A stretch of 18,931 bases of DNA from an uncultured Collinsella sp. (GCA_900545165.1 UQYA01000032.1:1-18931); one strand, 5' to 3'; positions 1-6,999 are shown, counted from the first letter of the stretch. A program made the numbers and translations. The notes: a model not told the origin generated them from the sequence alone.

Positions 1-6
1 ATGTCA

Positions 7-50
7 TGCGGACTCCAAACCGGACCTGATGGTCCAACTTTTTGTCCGCA
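7..50. repeat. Nested palindrome at left edge
   Basis: The outer arms TGCGGAC (7-13) and GTCCGCA (44-50) are perfectly complementary. Between them lies a second perfect stem, GGACC (22-26) and GGTCC (31-35), with the loop TGAT. The inner stem is followed on the plus strand by AACTTTTT, so it could also act as a plus-strand terminator for a gene outside the window. It lies next to the REP-like motif at 60-79, and the two may be one extragenic element. Confidence 0.5.
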
Positions 51-59
51 GTCCCAACC

Positions 60-79
60 TACCAAAATTAACCTGTCCC
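60..79 (-). repeat. REP-like motif, copy 1
   Basis: Read on the minus strand this is GGGACAGGTTAATTTTGGTA. The core GGGACAGGTT recurs, with changes, at 14750-14777 and 15976-16003, always between genes. It resembles the short extragenic motifs that in other bacteria accompany Y1 (IS200-like/REP) transposases, but no such transposase is in the window. The resemblance is from memory, not from a search. Confidence 0.45.
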
Positions 80-91
80 TTTTTGACAGGT
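71..91 (-). terminator. Possible terminator of the racemase unit
   Basis: ACCTGTC and GACAGGT form a perfect 7-bp stem around a 7-nt loop, a few bases beyond the racemase stop codon. On the minus strand the stem is followed by TAATTTTGG, a weak T-rich tract. It overlaps the REP-like motif, so it may be part of that repeat that has come to serve as a terminator. Confidence 0.4.
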
Positions 92-97
92 CGGAAG

Positions 98-844
98 CTA
101 GAGGCGGTAGGGGGCGCCGCTGCGGATGATGGATTCACGCACCAGGACGTCCATGGCGTCGAGGGTGATCTCGGGCATCTCTCGGTACTTCTGCAGCACC
201 GATAGCTCGGTGCAGGCCAGAATGACGCGGTCGCAGCCGCTACGGGCGAACTCCCACATCACGCGGTCGAACTTATCCATATCGGGCTCGCGTCCGGCCT
301 TCACATCATCGTAGATAAGCGACATCACATCGTTCTGACGTTTCTCGCTGGGATAGACAACCTCAACACCCGCAGCCTTACATTCGCGACCGTAGACGCC
401 CGCGCCCACGGTTCCGTCGGTGCCCATGATGCCAATCTTGTGCACCGGCTCGGCCGGCATACTCAGGTTGGGATCGAACTCGCACTCCCCCATCACCGCA
501 CCGGCCAGAGCATAGCGCACCGACTCACGCGGCATGTGGATAATCGGCACTGTGGTAAACGACTGGATCTGGTCGTAGAAGTAGTGCGACGTGTTGCAGG
601 GAATGGCAATGTGCGCACAGCCCAGCGACTCGAGTGCCTGGGCACACTCTTTCATGGTCGCCAGCAGCTTGGCATGCTCGCCGGTCTTAATGGCCAGCGT
701 GCGGTCGGGCATGGTCGACTTGGAGAGCACCACCATGTCGATATGTTCCTGATCGCAGGCAGCAGCCGTATGACGCACCACCTGGTCGTAGTAATACGAC
801 GTGGCCTCGGCGCCCATGCCGCCGATAACTCCCAGCTTTTCCAT
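98..844 (-). CDS. Aspartate/glutamate racemase family protein
   Basis: Cofactor-independent amino-acid racemase of 248 residues, most likely interconverting L- and D-aspartate in the cytoplasm. It opens with the family's VIGGMG signature (residues 6-11). It carries both expected catalytic cysteines: Cys83 in IPCNTSH and Cys211 in ILACTE. I chose the ATG at 844 because AAGGAGG lies five bases upstream and the family signature begins at once; an upstream in-frame start at 928 would add 28 residues unlike the family. It follows the ATP-grasp ligase on the same strand with an 84-nt gap, so the two are probably one operon. That pairing favours aspartate as substrate, with D-Asp fed to the ligase. 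Glutamate or another acidic amino acid cannot be excluded from sequence alone. Confidence 0.87.
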   Translation of the reverse strand: MEKLGVIGGMGAEATSYYYDQVVRHTAAACDQEHIDMVVLSKSTMPDRTLAIKTGEHAKLLATMKECAQALESLGCAHIAIPCNTSHYFYDQIQSFTTVPIIHMPRESVRYALAGAVMGECEFDPNLSMPAEPVHKIGIMGTDGTVGAGVYGRECKAAGVEVVYPSEKRQNDVMSLIYDDVKAGREPDMDKFDRVMWEFARSGCDRVILACTELSVLQKYREMPEITLDAMDVLVRESIIRSGAPYRL

Positions 845-928
845 CGCCGCCTCCTTGGTGACGCTTGCGCAATTGCGCGTATCATACCCGCGCCCGCCCG
901 ATGCAAACCGGACGGGCGCCGCACTCAT

Positions 929-2185
929 CTACTTGTAATACGTCTTGAACAGCTTAAAGTGGCGCAGCTTGGTGTGCCACATGCGCAGCCAGCGGTTAAA
1001 GACAAAGTCGCCCTTCATAAACGAAGGGTCGGCGCCCTTACCTTCCTTGTCCAGGCGATGCACCTTAGCGCGCAGCTCGGGATCCTTGACGTACTTGTCG
1101 ACGACGCCCATGGGGACGACCATCCACAGGGCCTCGTCCTGCGCCGTCACAAACTCCGGCTCAAACGGGCGGTTGAACACATACTCGTCCACCACATACT
1201 TGGCAACGTTAAAGCCGCTGTTGGTAACGTAGTAGTTGCTGCGACCCTGGCGCGTGTTGAAATCGAAGAACTTAAACGAGCCGTCGCGCTCGTCGTACTT
1301 AACGTCAAAGTTGGAATAGCCCACAAAGTGAAGGTCCTCGAGCAGCTTGCGCACGCCGCCCATGAGTTCGTCGTTAGGCTCGGTAATGATACAGGCATGG
1401 TTGCCGACACCGTGGGGCTGATGCTCCTCGAGCAGCACATGGCCCAGGCACATCATGCGGACCTTACCGTTGCGGTCGGAATAGCTGGTGAGCACGCGCA
1501 TGTACTCGTCGTTGCCGGGCACGCGATCCTGCAAGATCAGATCGTCGGTGTAGCCGCTGGCATACGAATCGCGAATGACCTGTTCCAGCTCGGCGCGGTC
1601 GGCAATCTCATAGGCCTTCTTCTGGCCCTCGAACTCATGCTGCCACCACATGATGCCGTCAGAAGGCTTCAGAATCATCGGGTAAGGAAAATCGATCTGG
1701 TCGAGCACTTCGGCAGGCGCCTCACCCTGGGCATTAAGCATCGCCTTGGTAAAGGTAAACGTGTGTGGATAGGGCACGCCATGCTTCTCGCACAGCTCGT
1801 AGAAGATCTCCTTCTTCTGGCACTGCTCGAGCATGCTGTAGGGCGCGTAGGGAGCGACGATGTTATCCGCCAGCTCATGAGCATCCTTGGCTTGAGCCAC
1901 GAGAGCGACATAGTTGTCGCCGCAGCCCACAAGGACAATAGTCTTGTCGGCATGCGCTTGGGCAATGCCGTTGACGGTTTTGAGCATCACGGGCATGGTG
2001 TCGATATCCACGTTGGGCGTGTAGTCGATAATCTGGCTGCGGTACGCGGGACCCGTCTGATACTTGCCAAAGACCAGACTCTTGACCTGGTACTCCTCGT
2101 AGAAGGCGCGCGCCACCGAATAGGCGTTGATGTCGCCACCAAGCAGCACGGGAATGAACTCGCGCTCTGTAAATTGCAATGCCAT
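929..2185 (-). CDS. ATP-grasp amino-acid ligase, probable D-aspartate ligase
   Basis: A 418-residue ATP-grasp enzyme. The middle holds the nucleotide-binding strand YPMILKPSD (about 168-176) and the segment ILQDRVPGNDEY (about 217-228). Near residues 307-316 is FDFNTRQGRS, where the Asn and Arg match the metal- and phosphate-binding end of ATP-grasp domains. Length and layout fit the enterococcal D-aspartate ligase (Aslfm) group, which attaches D-Asp to the side-chain amine of lysine in peptidoglycan precursors. The neighbouring aspartate racemase supports this. The ATG at 2185 has AGGAAG five bases upstream. It is first in the probable two-gene unit with the racemase. The ATP-grasp assignment is secure, while the substrate is inferred from context. 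Alternatives are another carboxylate-amine ligase or a carbamoyl-phosphate-synthase-like ligase. Confidence 0.8.
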   Translation of the reverse strand: MALQFTEREFIPVLLGGDINAYSVARAFYEEYQVKSLVFGKYQTGPAYRSQIIDYTPNVDIDTMPVMLKTVNGIAQAHADKTIVLVGCGDNYVALVAQAKDAHELADNIVAPYAPYSMLEQCQKKEIFYELCEKHGVPYPHTFTFTKAMLNAQGEAPAEVLDQIDFPYPMILKPSDGIMWWQHEFEGQKKAYEIADRAELEQVIRDSYASGYTDDLILQDRVPGNDEYMRVLTSYSDRNGKVRMMCLGHVLLEEHQPHGVGNHACIITEPNDELMGGVRKLLEDLHFVGYSNFDVKYDERDGSFKFFDFNTRQGRSNYYVTNSGFNVAKYVVDEYVFNRPFEPEFVTAQDEALWMVVPMGVVDKYVKDPELRAKVHRLDKEGKGADPSFMKGDFVFNRWLRMWHTKLRHFKLFKTYYK

Positions 2186-2361
2186 GGAAACTTCCTATCA
2201 TGAACTGCCCACACAACGGGCGGTCTTTGCGCAACTGATTTATTCTAGCGTGCCAAGCCGCCGGCGCCCAAAGCTCCACCGTATCTATGGCAATCGACGT
2301 AATCGTCCAGCACGAAGGCCAGCACGAAGACGGCGCTCACCATTGTATGACAGCGGGCAAT

Positions 2362-2385
2362 GAACCTACCATTGTTGTAGGATTC
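2362..2385. promoter_or_regulatory. Inverted repeat upstream of MOSC gene
   Basis: CCTAC and GTAGG pair around a 7-nt centre. GAA and TTC extend the stem on the outside, with one extra base on the right. It lies about 35 bases before the GTG start of the MOSC gene, in the 234-nt gap between divergent genes. It could be an operator or a leader hairpin. No convincing promoter hexamers were found beside it. Confidence 0.3.
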
Positions 2386-2419
2386 AGTGTATTGACATCC
2401 TCGAGCGAAAGGCGCGCAC

Positions 2420-3052
2420 GTGCCCCAAGACCATCCGACCGATAATCCCATCCTCAATGCCGCGAGGCGCGAGCTGGCGAAACGTGCGAAAGCGACCGCT
2501 CCCCTGTGCACGGCAAACGACGCCTACAACGGACCCGCCCGCATCGTCTCGGTCAACACGTCGGCACACAAGGGCACGCGCAAGTCGCCCGTCGCCGACG
2601 GGCACGACACCGTTATAGAGCAATTTGGCCTCGCCTCCGACGCACACGCCGGGCATTGGCACCGCCAGGTCTCTTTTTTAGCCGCGGAGTCCATCCAGAC
2701 GGCGGAGGCACGCGGGCTCGATGTGCACGAGGGCGACTTTGGCGAGAACTTCACAACCCAGGGCCTCAACCTGCTCTCGCTCCCCCTGGGAACGCAGCTC
2801 AAGCTTGGAAGCGACGTGATCGTCGAAATCAGTCAGATCGGCAAGGTCTGCCACACACGCTGTGCCATCTACTATCTTGCCGGCGACTGCATCTTTCCCC
2901 ACGAGGGCGTTTTTGGCGTGGTACTAAAGGGTGGAGAGGTCTACGCCGGCGATGATATCCAGGTAATCAAACTCGGCGACGGCACCTGTTCGTTCACCCC
3001 TGCCGAGGCCATCGAGGAGATTGAGCAGGCTCGCCAGAAGGGCACGCTGTAG
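2420..3052 (+). CDS. MOSC domain-containing protein
   Basis: A 210-residue protein with a MOSC (molybdenum cofactor sulfurase C-terminal) domain from about residue 40 on. Visible family features are DAHAGHWHRQVSFL (74-87), GDFGENFTTQGLNL (105-118) and KVCHTRC (142-148), which supplies the conserved cysteine. Related proteins bind or transfer sulfur or handle molybdopterin ligands; some reduce N-hydroxylated compounds. The exact role here cannot be read. The start is GTG at 2420: a stop codon lies in frame at 2393-2395 and no other good start precedes the domain. The Shine-Dalgarno is weak (GAAAGG). Residues 1-39 are an extension with no recognisable domain. No molybdenum genes are adjacent, so context gives little help. 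Confidence 0.85.
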   Translation: MPQDHPTDNPILNAARRELAKRAKATAPLCTANDAYNGPARIVSVNTSAHKGTRKSPVADGHDTVIEQFGLASDAHAGHWHRQVSFLAAESIQTAEARGLDVHEGDFGENFTTQGLNLLSLPLGTQLKLGSDVIVEISQIGKVCHTRCAIYYLAGDCIFPHEGVFGVVLKGGEVYAGDDIQVIKLGDGTCSFTPAEAIEEIEQARQKGTL

Positions 3053-3120
3053 TTATAAAACCCCACGTTGAGATGGCTTTTACAACCCAAAACTCCTCTC
3101 AAACAGGGCTCTGTAACGTT

Positions 3121-3230
3121 AAAGTTGAACTCTATGGTTTCTCAACAATTCATCATAACTGCAGGTCAAAGCCAAAGCCTCAAGTTCAACTTGACCCTTT
3201 GGGACCTTTAAGGTTCAAGTTGAGGTCGAA
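3121..3230. promoter_or_regulatory. TCAACTT palindrome cluster (operator-like)
   Basis: Three copies of a TCAACTT-type site lie before the secreted coiled-coil gene. They are AAAGTTGAACT near 3120-3130, the 15-bp odd-centred perfect palindrome TCAAGTTCAACTTGA near 3180-3194, and AGGTTCAAGTTGAGG at 3211-3225. The last two also pair with each other as a larger inverted repeat. The central one looks like sites of MerR-family regulators; the SoxR box core is CCTCAAGTTAACTTGAGG. No regulator gene is adjacent, so the binding protein is unknown. Confidence 0.45.
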
Positions 3231-3286
3231 AGCAGTAGTAGAATACCGTTCGAACCATAACCTACGATTGATTGCAGAGGGACTGG

Positions 3287-4420
3287 ATGCAGCATTCGAA
3301 TCATCGCACCGCAGCGCTCATTGCGTCGAAGCCGGCTCGTATCATCACGAGCGCCGCGCTCGCCGTTGCGCTGACGGCCACGCCGATGCTCTCCCCCGTT
3401 GCGGCGTATGCCGCCTCGCAGGCAACGCAGGACCAGCTTTCCGCAGCCCAGCAGAAGATCGAAGCCGCCACGAGCGCCTACAACGGCGCCCGCACCAAAC
3501 TCGATGACCTGCAAAAGCAGATTGACTCCAATGAGGCAAGCATCGAGGAAATCGAGGCCAAGCTTCCCGAGCAGCAGGCCAAGGCAAGTTCCGCCATGCG
3601 CGATCTGTACAAGTATCAGAAGGGCACCAATCCCATCGTGAGCTTCCTGGTCAACGCGCAGAGCCTGGGTGAGTTCATCACGACCTGCAAATACACCAAC
3701 CAGATCACGAGCTCGAGCGTCGACGAGATCGAAGAGCTCAATAACATGCAAACCGAACTCGAGCAGAACAAGGCTGAGCTCCAGCAGGCCAAGTCTCAGC
3801 TTGAGGCAGAGCAGAAAAACGCCGAGGATGCGCTGGCGCAGGCCCAGCAGCTCCGCAGCGAGGCACAGGCAAAAGCCGAGCAGGAAAATGCCGCCGAGCT
3901 TGCCAAGCTTGAGGCCGATAAGGCCGCTGCCGCCGAGAAGCTCTCGGGCGAGGGCGTAAGCGGCAGCAATTCCAGCAGCCAGGCCACCAACACCAACACC
4001 ACCATCGACACCACGGTGAACAACGCCAATACCGGTAGCTCCGATTACGATTCGTTCATTAATGAGTGGACGAGCCGCATTGACAATTATCTCGCCGGCT
4101 CCCCCATGGCAGGCCAGGGGTATAACTTTGCCGTCGCCGCTTGGAATACCGGTGTCGACCCCCGTTGGTCCCCCGCCATCGCCTGCATCGAGAGCACCAA
4201 GGGTGCTTATTGCGCCAATTCTTACAACGCCTGGGGCTGGAGTGCACGTGGCGGCGGTTGGCGCAGCTTTGGCAGCTGGAGCGAGGGCATCTCCGCTCAC
4301 GTTGCCTATCTGGGCGCCAACTACGGCTCCACCCTTACCCCGGCAGCGGCCAAAAAGTACTGCCCGCCCACGTGGCAGGACTGGTACAACAAAGTCGCCG
4401 CCCAGATGAACCGCATCTAA
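3287..4420 (+). CDS. Secreted coiled-coil protein with lysozyme-like C-terminal domain
   Basis: A 377-residue exported protein, probably a cell-wall hydrolase or an activator of one. Residues 1-42 form a signal peptide: basic start, hydrophobic stretch ITSAALAVALTA, and a likely cut after AAYA. Residues about 45-110 and 145-220 are Gln/Glu/Ala-rich coiled coil, as in PcsB/CwlO-type hydrolases. A Ser/Asn/Thr-rich linker follows (about 224-252). Residues about 255-377 form a compact domain with IACIESTKG, where Glu302 is placed like the catalytic Glu of lysozyme and lytic transglycosylase folds, then a Gly/Trp-rich stretch NAWGWSARGGG. The start is ATG 3287 with AGAGGG upstream; a TTG at 3272 is in frame but less likely. 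The terminator at 4431-4460 follows. Enzyme activity is inferred from the fold. Confidence 0.75.
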   Translation: MQHSNHRTAALIASKPARIITSAALAVALTATPMLSPVAAYAASQATQDQLSAAQQKIEAATSAYNGARTKLDDLQKQIDSNEASIEEIEAKLPEQQAKASSAMRDLYKYQKGTNPIVSFLVNAQSLGEFITTCKYTNQITSSSVDEIEELNNMQTELEQNKAELQQAKSQLEAEQKNAEDALAQAQQLRSEAQAKAEQENAAELAKLEADKAAAAEKLSGEGVSGSNSSSQATNTNTTIDTTVNNANTGSSDYDSFINEWTSRIDNYLAGSPMAGQGYNFAVAAWNTGVDPRWSPAIACIESTKGAYCANSYNAWGWSARGGGWRSFGSWSEGISAHVAYLGANYGSTLTPAAAKKYCPPTWQDWYNKVAAQMNRI

Positions 4421-4430
4421 GTGCAACTGC

Positions 4431-4460
4431 AAAGGGCCCCAATGGGGCCCTTTTTCTTTT
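4431..4460 (+). terminator. Rho-independent terminator
   Basis: AAAGGGCCCC and GGGGCCCTTT form a perfect 10-bp stem with the loop AAT. On the plus strand the stem is followed by TTTTTCTTTT. It ends the coiled-coil gene. The stop codon of the convergent kinase gene (4459-4461) touches its T-tract. Read on the minus strand the hairpin has only a short T run, so it may stop kinase transcripts less efficiently. Confidence 0.9.
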
Positions 4461-5838
4461 AGGTAGCGGAGGTATCGACGACGCCGGTCGCATTGGCAAC
4501 CGCGACTATGACGATCATGCATAGGAGCAGCACACCCAATGCCTTGAGCCAGAGTTTCGCGAGTTTCTTGCCGCGATAGCTGTCGAGCAATGCGAATCGC
4601 CGACGAAGACGGCGCTTATCGAGCAGCGCAAAATGCATAAGCACCATAAGGCCATCGACAAAGAAAAAATACTCGATTATGAGAAGCCACGTCGGGTAGC
4701 TTTGGTTTGCTCCGGTGGGATGAAAGACGGCAAAGTGACTTCCGGCAAAGAACACAAGCAGCGAGAAGAAGACGAGCGTATTCCAAATGCGCCCCAGAGA
4801 CTCCGGAACGCGAGAGAGCAGACCGCATGCAGTGGAGGCGGCAGGCCTAGGAAGCCCTGTGGGGTTCTGGAGCCCTTGGGGCGTCAACACCGTCTCCGAG
4901 GCCGGAGTACGGACAAGCACAGGCGCAGGAGGCCGCACGGGGCGACTTAGATCGTATGCCGCGCGCGTCGCCCGTCCCAACGCTTCCGCGCTCGCAAAAC
5001 GCTTGGCCGGGTCGAGCGCCATCGACATGCAGACGGCATCGGTAAGTGGAGTGGGAATGCCGCATGCCTCACATTGCTCGCGCATGTCGAGCCCTGGTTT
5101 AGGGTCGACTCCCGTCAAGCAAAAGAACAACAGGGCCCCAAGTGCGTAGACATCGCTGCGCACACTCGTCTGCCCAAACCCATACTGCTCGGGCGGCGCA
5201 TAGGGTCGCGTGCCAAACTTGACGGTGTCAGCATCGGCGCCATCGCGCCATACGCGCGCGATCCCCAGGTCGATAATCACCAGCGATGAAAATGTCAGGC
5301 CGTCATCAGGCGTATAGTTGGCACCTGTCACGATGATATTCGACGGCTTGAGGTCGCGATGGATCACCGGCGCCGACGTCTCCCCCACCATTGCAAAACC
5401 GGCATGGAGCTCGCCCACGGCATCGCATAGGGCAGGATGCAATTCACGCGCATAATCGGGGGTGGCTCCCAGACGGTCCACCAGCGCCCCGAGTGTCTCC
5501 CCTTCGATGTATTCCATAACCACGTAGAGCTCGTCGCCCACACGACGACAATCGACGATTCTGGGCAGGTGCTCAAAACGCCTGCCTGCCCGCTGAGCGG
5601 CAAACAGACGCTCGTATGCCCCGCCGATTTGAGCCGAAGCATCGATGCGTTTACGAACAAAGGGACCGAGCGAACCACCGCCGGTTCCTTCAAAGTACAC
5701 GAGCTCGGTTGTTTCAACGGACGAGCGCTTAAGTACACGCTCCACGCGATAGCTGTCGTCGCGATCGAGCGACGCCAGGTGCTCGGCAAGCGCTGCGGTC
5801 AGCTCGTCATCGGAATATGTTGGGCTCTGAGTATCCAT
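4459..5838 (-). CDS. Membrane-bound Ser/Thr protein kinase (Hanks type)
   Basis: A 459-residue protein with a kinase domain at about 30-295. Visible are VRKR (61-64, probable ATP-anchoring Lys63), HRDLKPSN (160-167, catalytic loop), DLG at 190-192 in place of DFG, APPE (214-217) and SDVYALG (228-234). A Pro-rich linker (about 300-335) leads to hydrophobic segments near 353-371, 384-402 and 431-450, so the C-terminal part is membrane-bound with the kinase in the cytoplasm. The usual glycine-rich loop is not evident: residues 35-42 read VLKRSSVE. There is no PASTA or other extracellular sensor domain. I chose ATG 5838, with GGAGG only two bases upstream; ATGs at 5847 or 5850 are alternatives. 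It follows the HTH gene by 98 nt on the same strand. Confidence 0.82.
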   Translation of the reverse strand: MDTQSPTYSDDELTAALAEHLASLDRDDSYRVERVLKRSSVETTELVYFEGTGGGSLGPFVRKRIDASAQIGGAYERLFAAQRAGRRFEHLPRIVDCRRVGDELYVVMEYIEGETLGALVDRLGATPDYARELHPALCDAVGELHAGFAMVGETSAPVIHRDLKPSNIIVTGANYTPDDGLTFSSLVIIDLGIARVWRDGADADTVKFGTRPYAPPEQYGFGQTSVRSDVYALGALLFFCLTGVDPKPGLDMREQCEACGIPTPLTDAVCMSMALDPAKRFASAEALGRATRAAYDLSRPVRPPAPVLVRTPASETVLTPQGLQNPTGLPRPAASTACGLLSRVPESLGRIWNTLVFFSLLVFFAGSHFAVFHPTGANQSYPTWLLIIEYFFFVDGLMVLMHFALLDKRRLRRRFALLDSYRGKKLAKLWLKALGVLLLCMIVIVAVANATGVVDTSAT

Positions 5839-5856
5839 AGCCTCCATCATAGCGCA

Positions 5857-5886
5857 GGGCGCAGACACCCCATGGCATCTGCGCCC
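5857..5886 (-). promoter_or_regulatory. Hairpin in the HTH-kinase gap
   Basis: GGGCGCAGA (5857-5865) and TCTGCGCCC (5878-5886) pair perfectly over 9 bp around a 12-nt loop. On the transcribed strand it ends about 18 nt before the kinase ATG, and no T-tract follows. A GTG at 5868 in frame with the kinase lies in its loop region, which argues against that start. It may set kinase expression relative to the genes ahead of it or protect the mRNA end. Confidence 0.45.
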
Positions 5887-5936
5887 CGTTCGTTTGCATC
5901 GTTGTTCGGCAGCTCCGCCGGCTCAGATATCAGCCG

Positions 5937-6359
5937 CTAACTCACCGTCTCCTCGCCAAAGCGATACAGCTCCTCGTTGACCTTTTGGAGGCTGCACCCG
6001 CGATCGATGCAAAAGATGATAATCGCATCGCGGCGGTCCTTGCAGTTAAGGACGCTTACCCCGGCAGCCGTCAGCGCACGGTTGGTCTCTTTGAGCGTCA
6101 GCGCCATCGCAAAGGCAATCTGCAGCACCTTATTGCGGCTCGGATGCCGCGCACCGGTAAAGATCTGATAGCCAAAGGTCTCATTGAGATCGGCCATACG
6201 AACCACGCGCGAGCGCTCCAAGCCCTTTTCCTGTAGTAGCTGCTTCAGGTAGTCCGAAAGCGACGGGGCGGCAAAGTCGTGCTCTTTGATATAGCCATCG
6301 ATGTTCGGCGCGTCGAGAAGCTCATTGAGCAACTCCTCGGTCAGCTTTTTATCGGGCAT
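5937..6359 (-). CDS. Helix-turn-helix (XRE-like) protein
   Basis: A 140-residue, probably DNA-binding protein. After an N-terminal helix (about 1-25), residues about 32-90 look like an XRE/Cro helix-turn-helix: LSDYLKQLLQEKGL, then SRVVRMADLNETFGYQIFTG, then the Arg-rich turn ARHPSRNKVLQIAFAMAL. The C-terminal 50 residues are a small conserved-looking tail with two cysteines. The ATG at 6359 has GGGAGG about nine bases upstream. It lies between the FxLYD-like gene (32-nt gap) and the kinase gene (98-nt gap), all on one strand. It could therefore be regulator or substrate of the kinase; this is inference from order only. Confidence 0.75.
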   Translation of the reverse strand: MPDKKLTEELLNELLDAPNIDGYIKEHDFAAPSLSDYLKQLLQEKGLERSRVVRMADLNETFGYQIFTGARHPSRNKVLQIAFAMALTLKETNRALTAAGVSVLNCKDRRDAIIIFCIDRGCSLQKVNEELYRFGEETVS

Positions 6360-6391
6360 ACGACTTCACCTCCCCCAGTGCATACAACATG

Positions 6392-6835
6392 CTAGAAACC
6401 GCTTACGTCCGAACGCTCCCAGCTAGCAACCTGGTCGGGAGACACCGTACCCAGCGCCTCGAACTTCCAAGAGCCGCCCGCCTTCAGATGATTGGTGTTT
6501 GCAAGAGCCGTTCCAACCTGGTTGCCATCGGCATCATACAGAACATATTCGATCTGAATGTAGCTCTTTTCCTTGTCCGTGTTATTGGTCAGCGTGCCCG
6601 TGATCTTATAGGCAAACTGATTGGAGGTGTCTTCAGCCTCGTCAGCAATGGTATACGGTTCTTGCGGTTCTTTTTGCTCCTCAGCCTGCTGTGTCGCCTC
6701 GGCAGGCTTTGCCGAATCGCTCGCAGACGAATCGGTTGAATTGCCACCCATAGAGCCCACGGCACCGACAATAAACAGCACCACGATGACGCCTAGGACA
6801 ATCTTGCCGATCGGCTTCTTTCCCTCTTTTGCCAT
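6392..6835 (-). CDS. Membrane-anchored FxLYD-like domain protein
   Basis: A 147-residue protein. A short basic start (MAKEGKK) is followed by one hydrophobic segment at about 10-28 (IGKIVLGVIVVLFIVGAVG), then a Ser/Asp/Glu/Gln-rich linker (30-60), then an extracytoplasmic domain (about 62-147) with the beta-rich pattern ITGTLTNNTDKEKSYIQIEY and VLYDADGNQVG typical of FxLYD proteins. There is no lipobox cysteine, so it is anchored by the helix rather than lipid. Such domains are usually of unknown function at the cell surface. The ATG at 6835 follows AGGAAGGA, and that Shine-Dalgarno is the right arm of a perfect 14-bp inverted repeat. It is first in the probable unit with the HTH and kinase genes. 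Confidence 0.72.
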   Translation of the reverse strand: MAKEGKKPIGKIVLGVIVVLFIVGAVGSMGGNSTDSSASDSAKPAEATQQAEEQKEPQEPYTIADEAEDTSNQFAYKITGTLTNNTDKEKSYIQIEYVLYDADGNQVGTALANTNHLKAGGSWKFEALGTVSPDQVASWERSDVSGF

Positions 6836-6840
6836 TATTC

Positions 6841-6894
6841 ATCCTTCCTACGATCCGGCTACCGTGCCGGTACACAGCACATCGTAGGAAGGAT
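6841..6894 (-). promoter_or_regulatory. SD-sequestering leader hairpin
   Basis: Positions 6841-6854 and 6881-6894 are a perfect 14-bp inverted repeat. On the transcribed (minus) strand the 3' arm reads ATCGTAGGAAGGAT and contains the Shine-Dalgarno AGGAAGGA, with the ATG five bases after the arm. The 26-nt space contains a second stem, CCGGC and GCCGG (6855-6870). If transcribed from upstream, the mRNA would hide its own ribosome-binding site. It is not a typical terminator, since no T-tract follows. The class is unknown: a riboswitch, thermosensor, protein site or DNA operator are all possible. Confidence 0.65.
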
Positions 6895-6908
6895 TGAACT
6901 TGAATTCA

Positions 6909-6923
6909 TTAGCTGAGAGCTAA
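6909..6923. repeat. Short perfect hairpin
   Basis: TTAGCT and AGCTAA pair over 6 bp with the loop GAG, between the small membrane gene and the SD-sequestering hairpin. No T-tract follows on either strand. It could be part of the FxLYD leader or a promoter-proximal operator. Confidence 0.3.
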
Positions 6924-6968
6924 GGCTGCGGTAAACGACCAATGCAGTTATCCAAACGCCGAGCAAAC

Positions 6969-6998
6969 GCACTGCGCGCGACCGTCTGCTGGCAGTGC
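6969..6998 (-). terminator. Possible weak terminator after membrane gene
   Basis: GCACTGC and GCAGTGC form a 7-bp stem with a 16-nt GC-rich loop, directly after the stop of the small membrane protein. On the minus strand GTTTGC follows, which is a poor T-tract. It may only partly stop transcription into the FxLYD unit. Confidence 0.35.
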
Positions 6999-6999
6999 A

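Noticed and set aside
440..2203. Long open frame on the plus strand opposite the ligase and racemase
   Set aside because: The translation is His/Val/Leu-rich with no family features and mirrors two well-supported genes. This is typical of antisense frames in GC-rich DNA.
2392..2397. TTGACA as a -35 box for the MOSC gene
   Set aside because: A -10 box at normal spacing would fall at about 2415, next to the start codon, where the sequence is GC-rich and unlike TATAAT.
2287..2445. Possible 52-codon gene ahead of the MOSC gene
   Set aside because: It overlaps the MOSC start by 26 nt, has no good Shine-Dalgarno and has no recognisable sequence features.
3272..3286. TTG start for the coiled-coil protein
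   Set aside because: ATG 3287 has AGAGGG at a good distance and gives a normal signal peptide. The TTG start would precede that Shine-Dalgarno.
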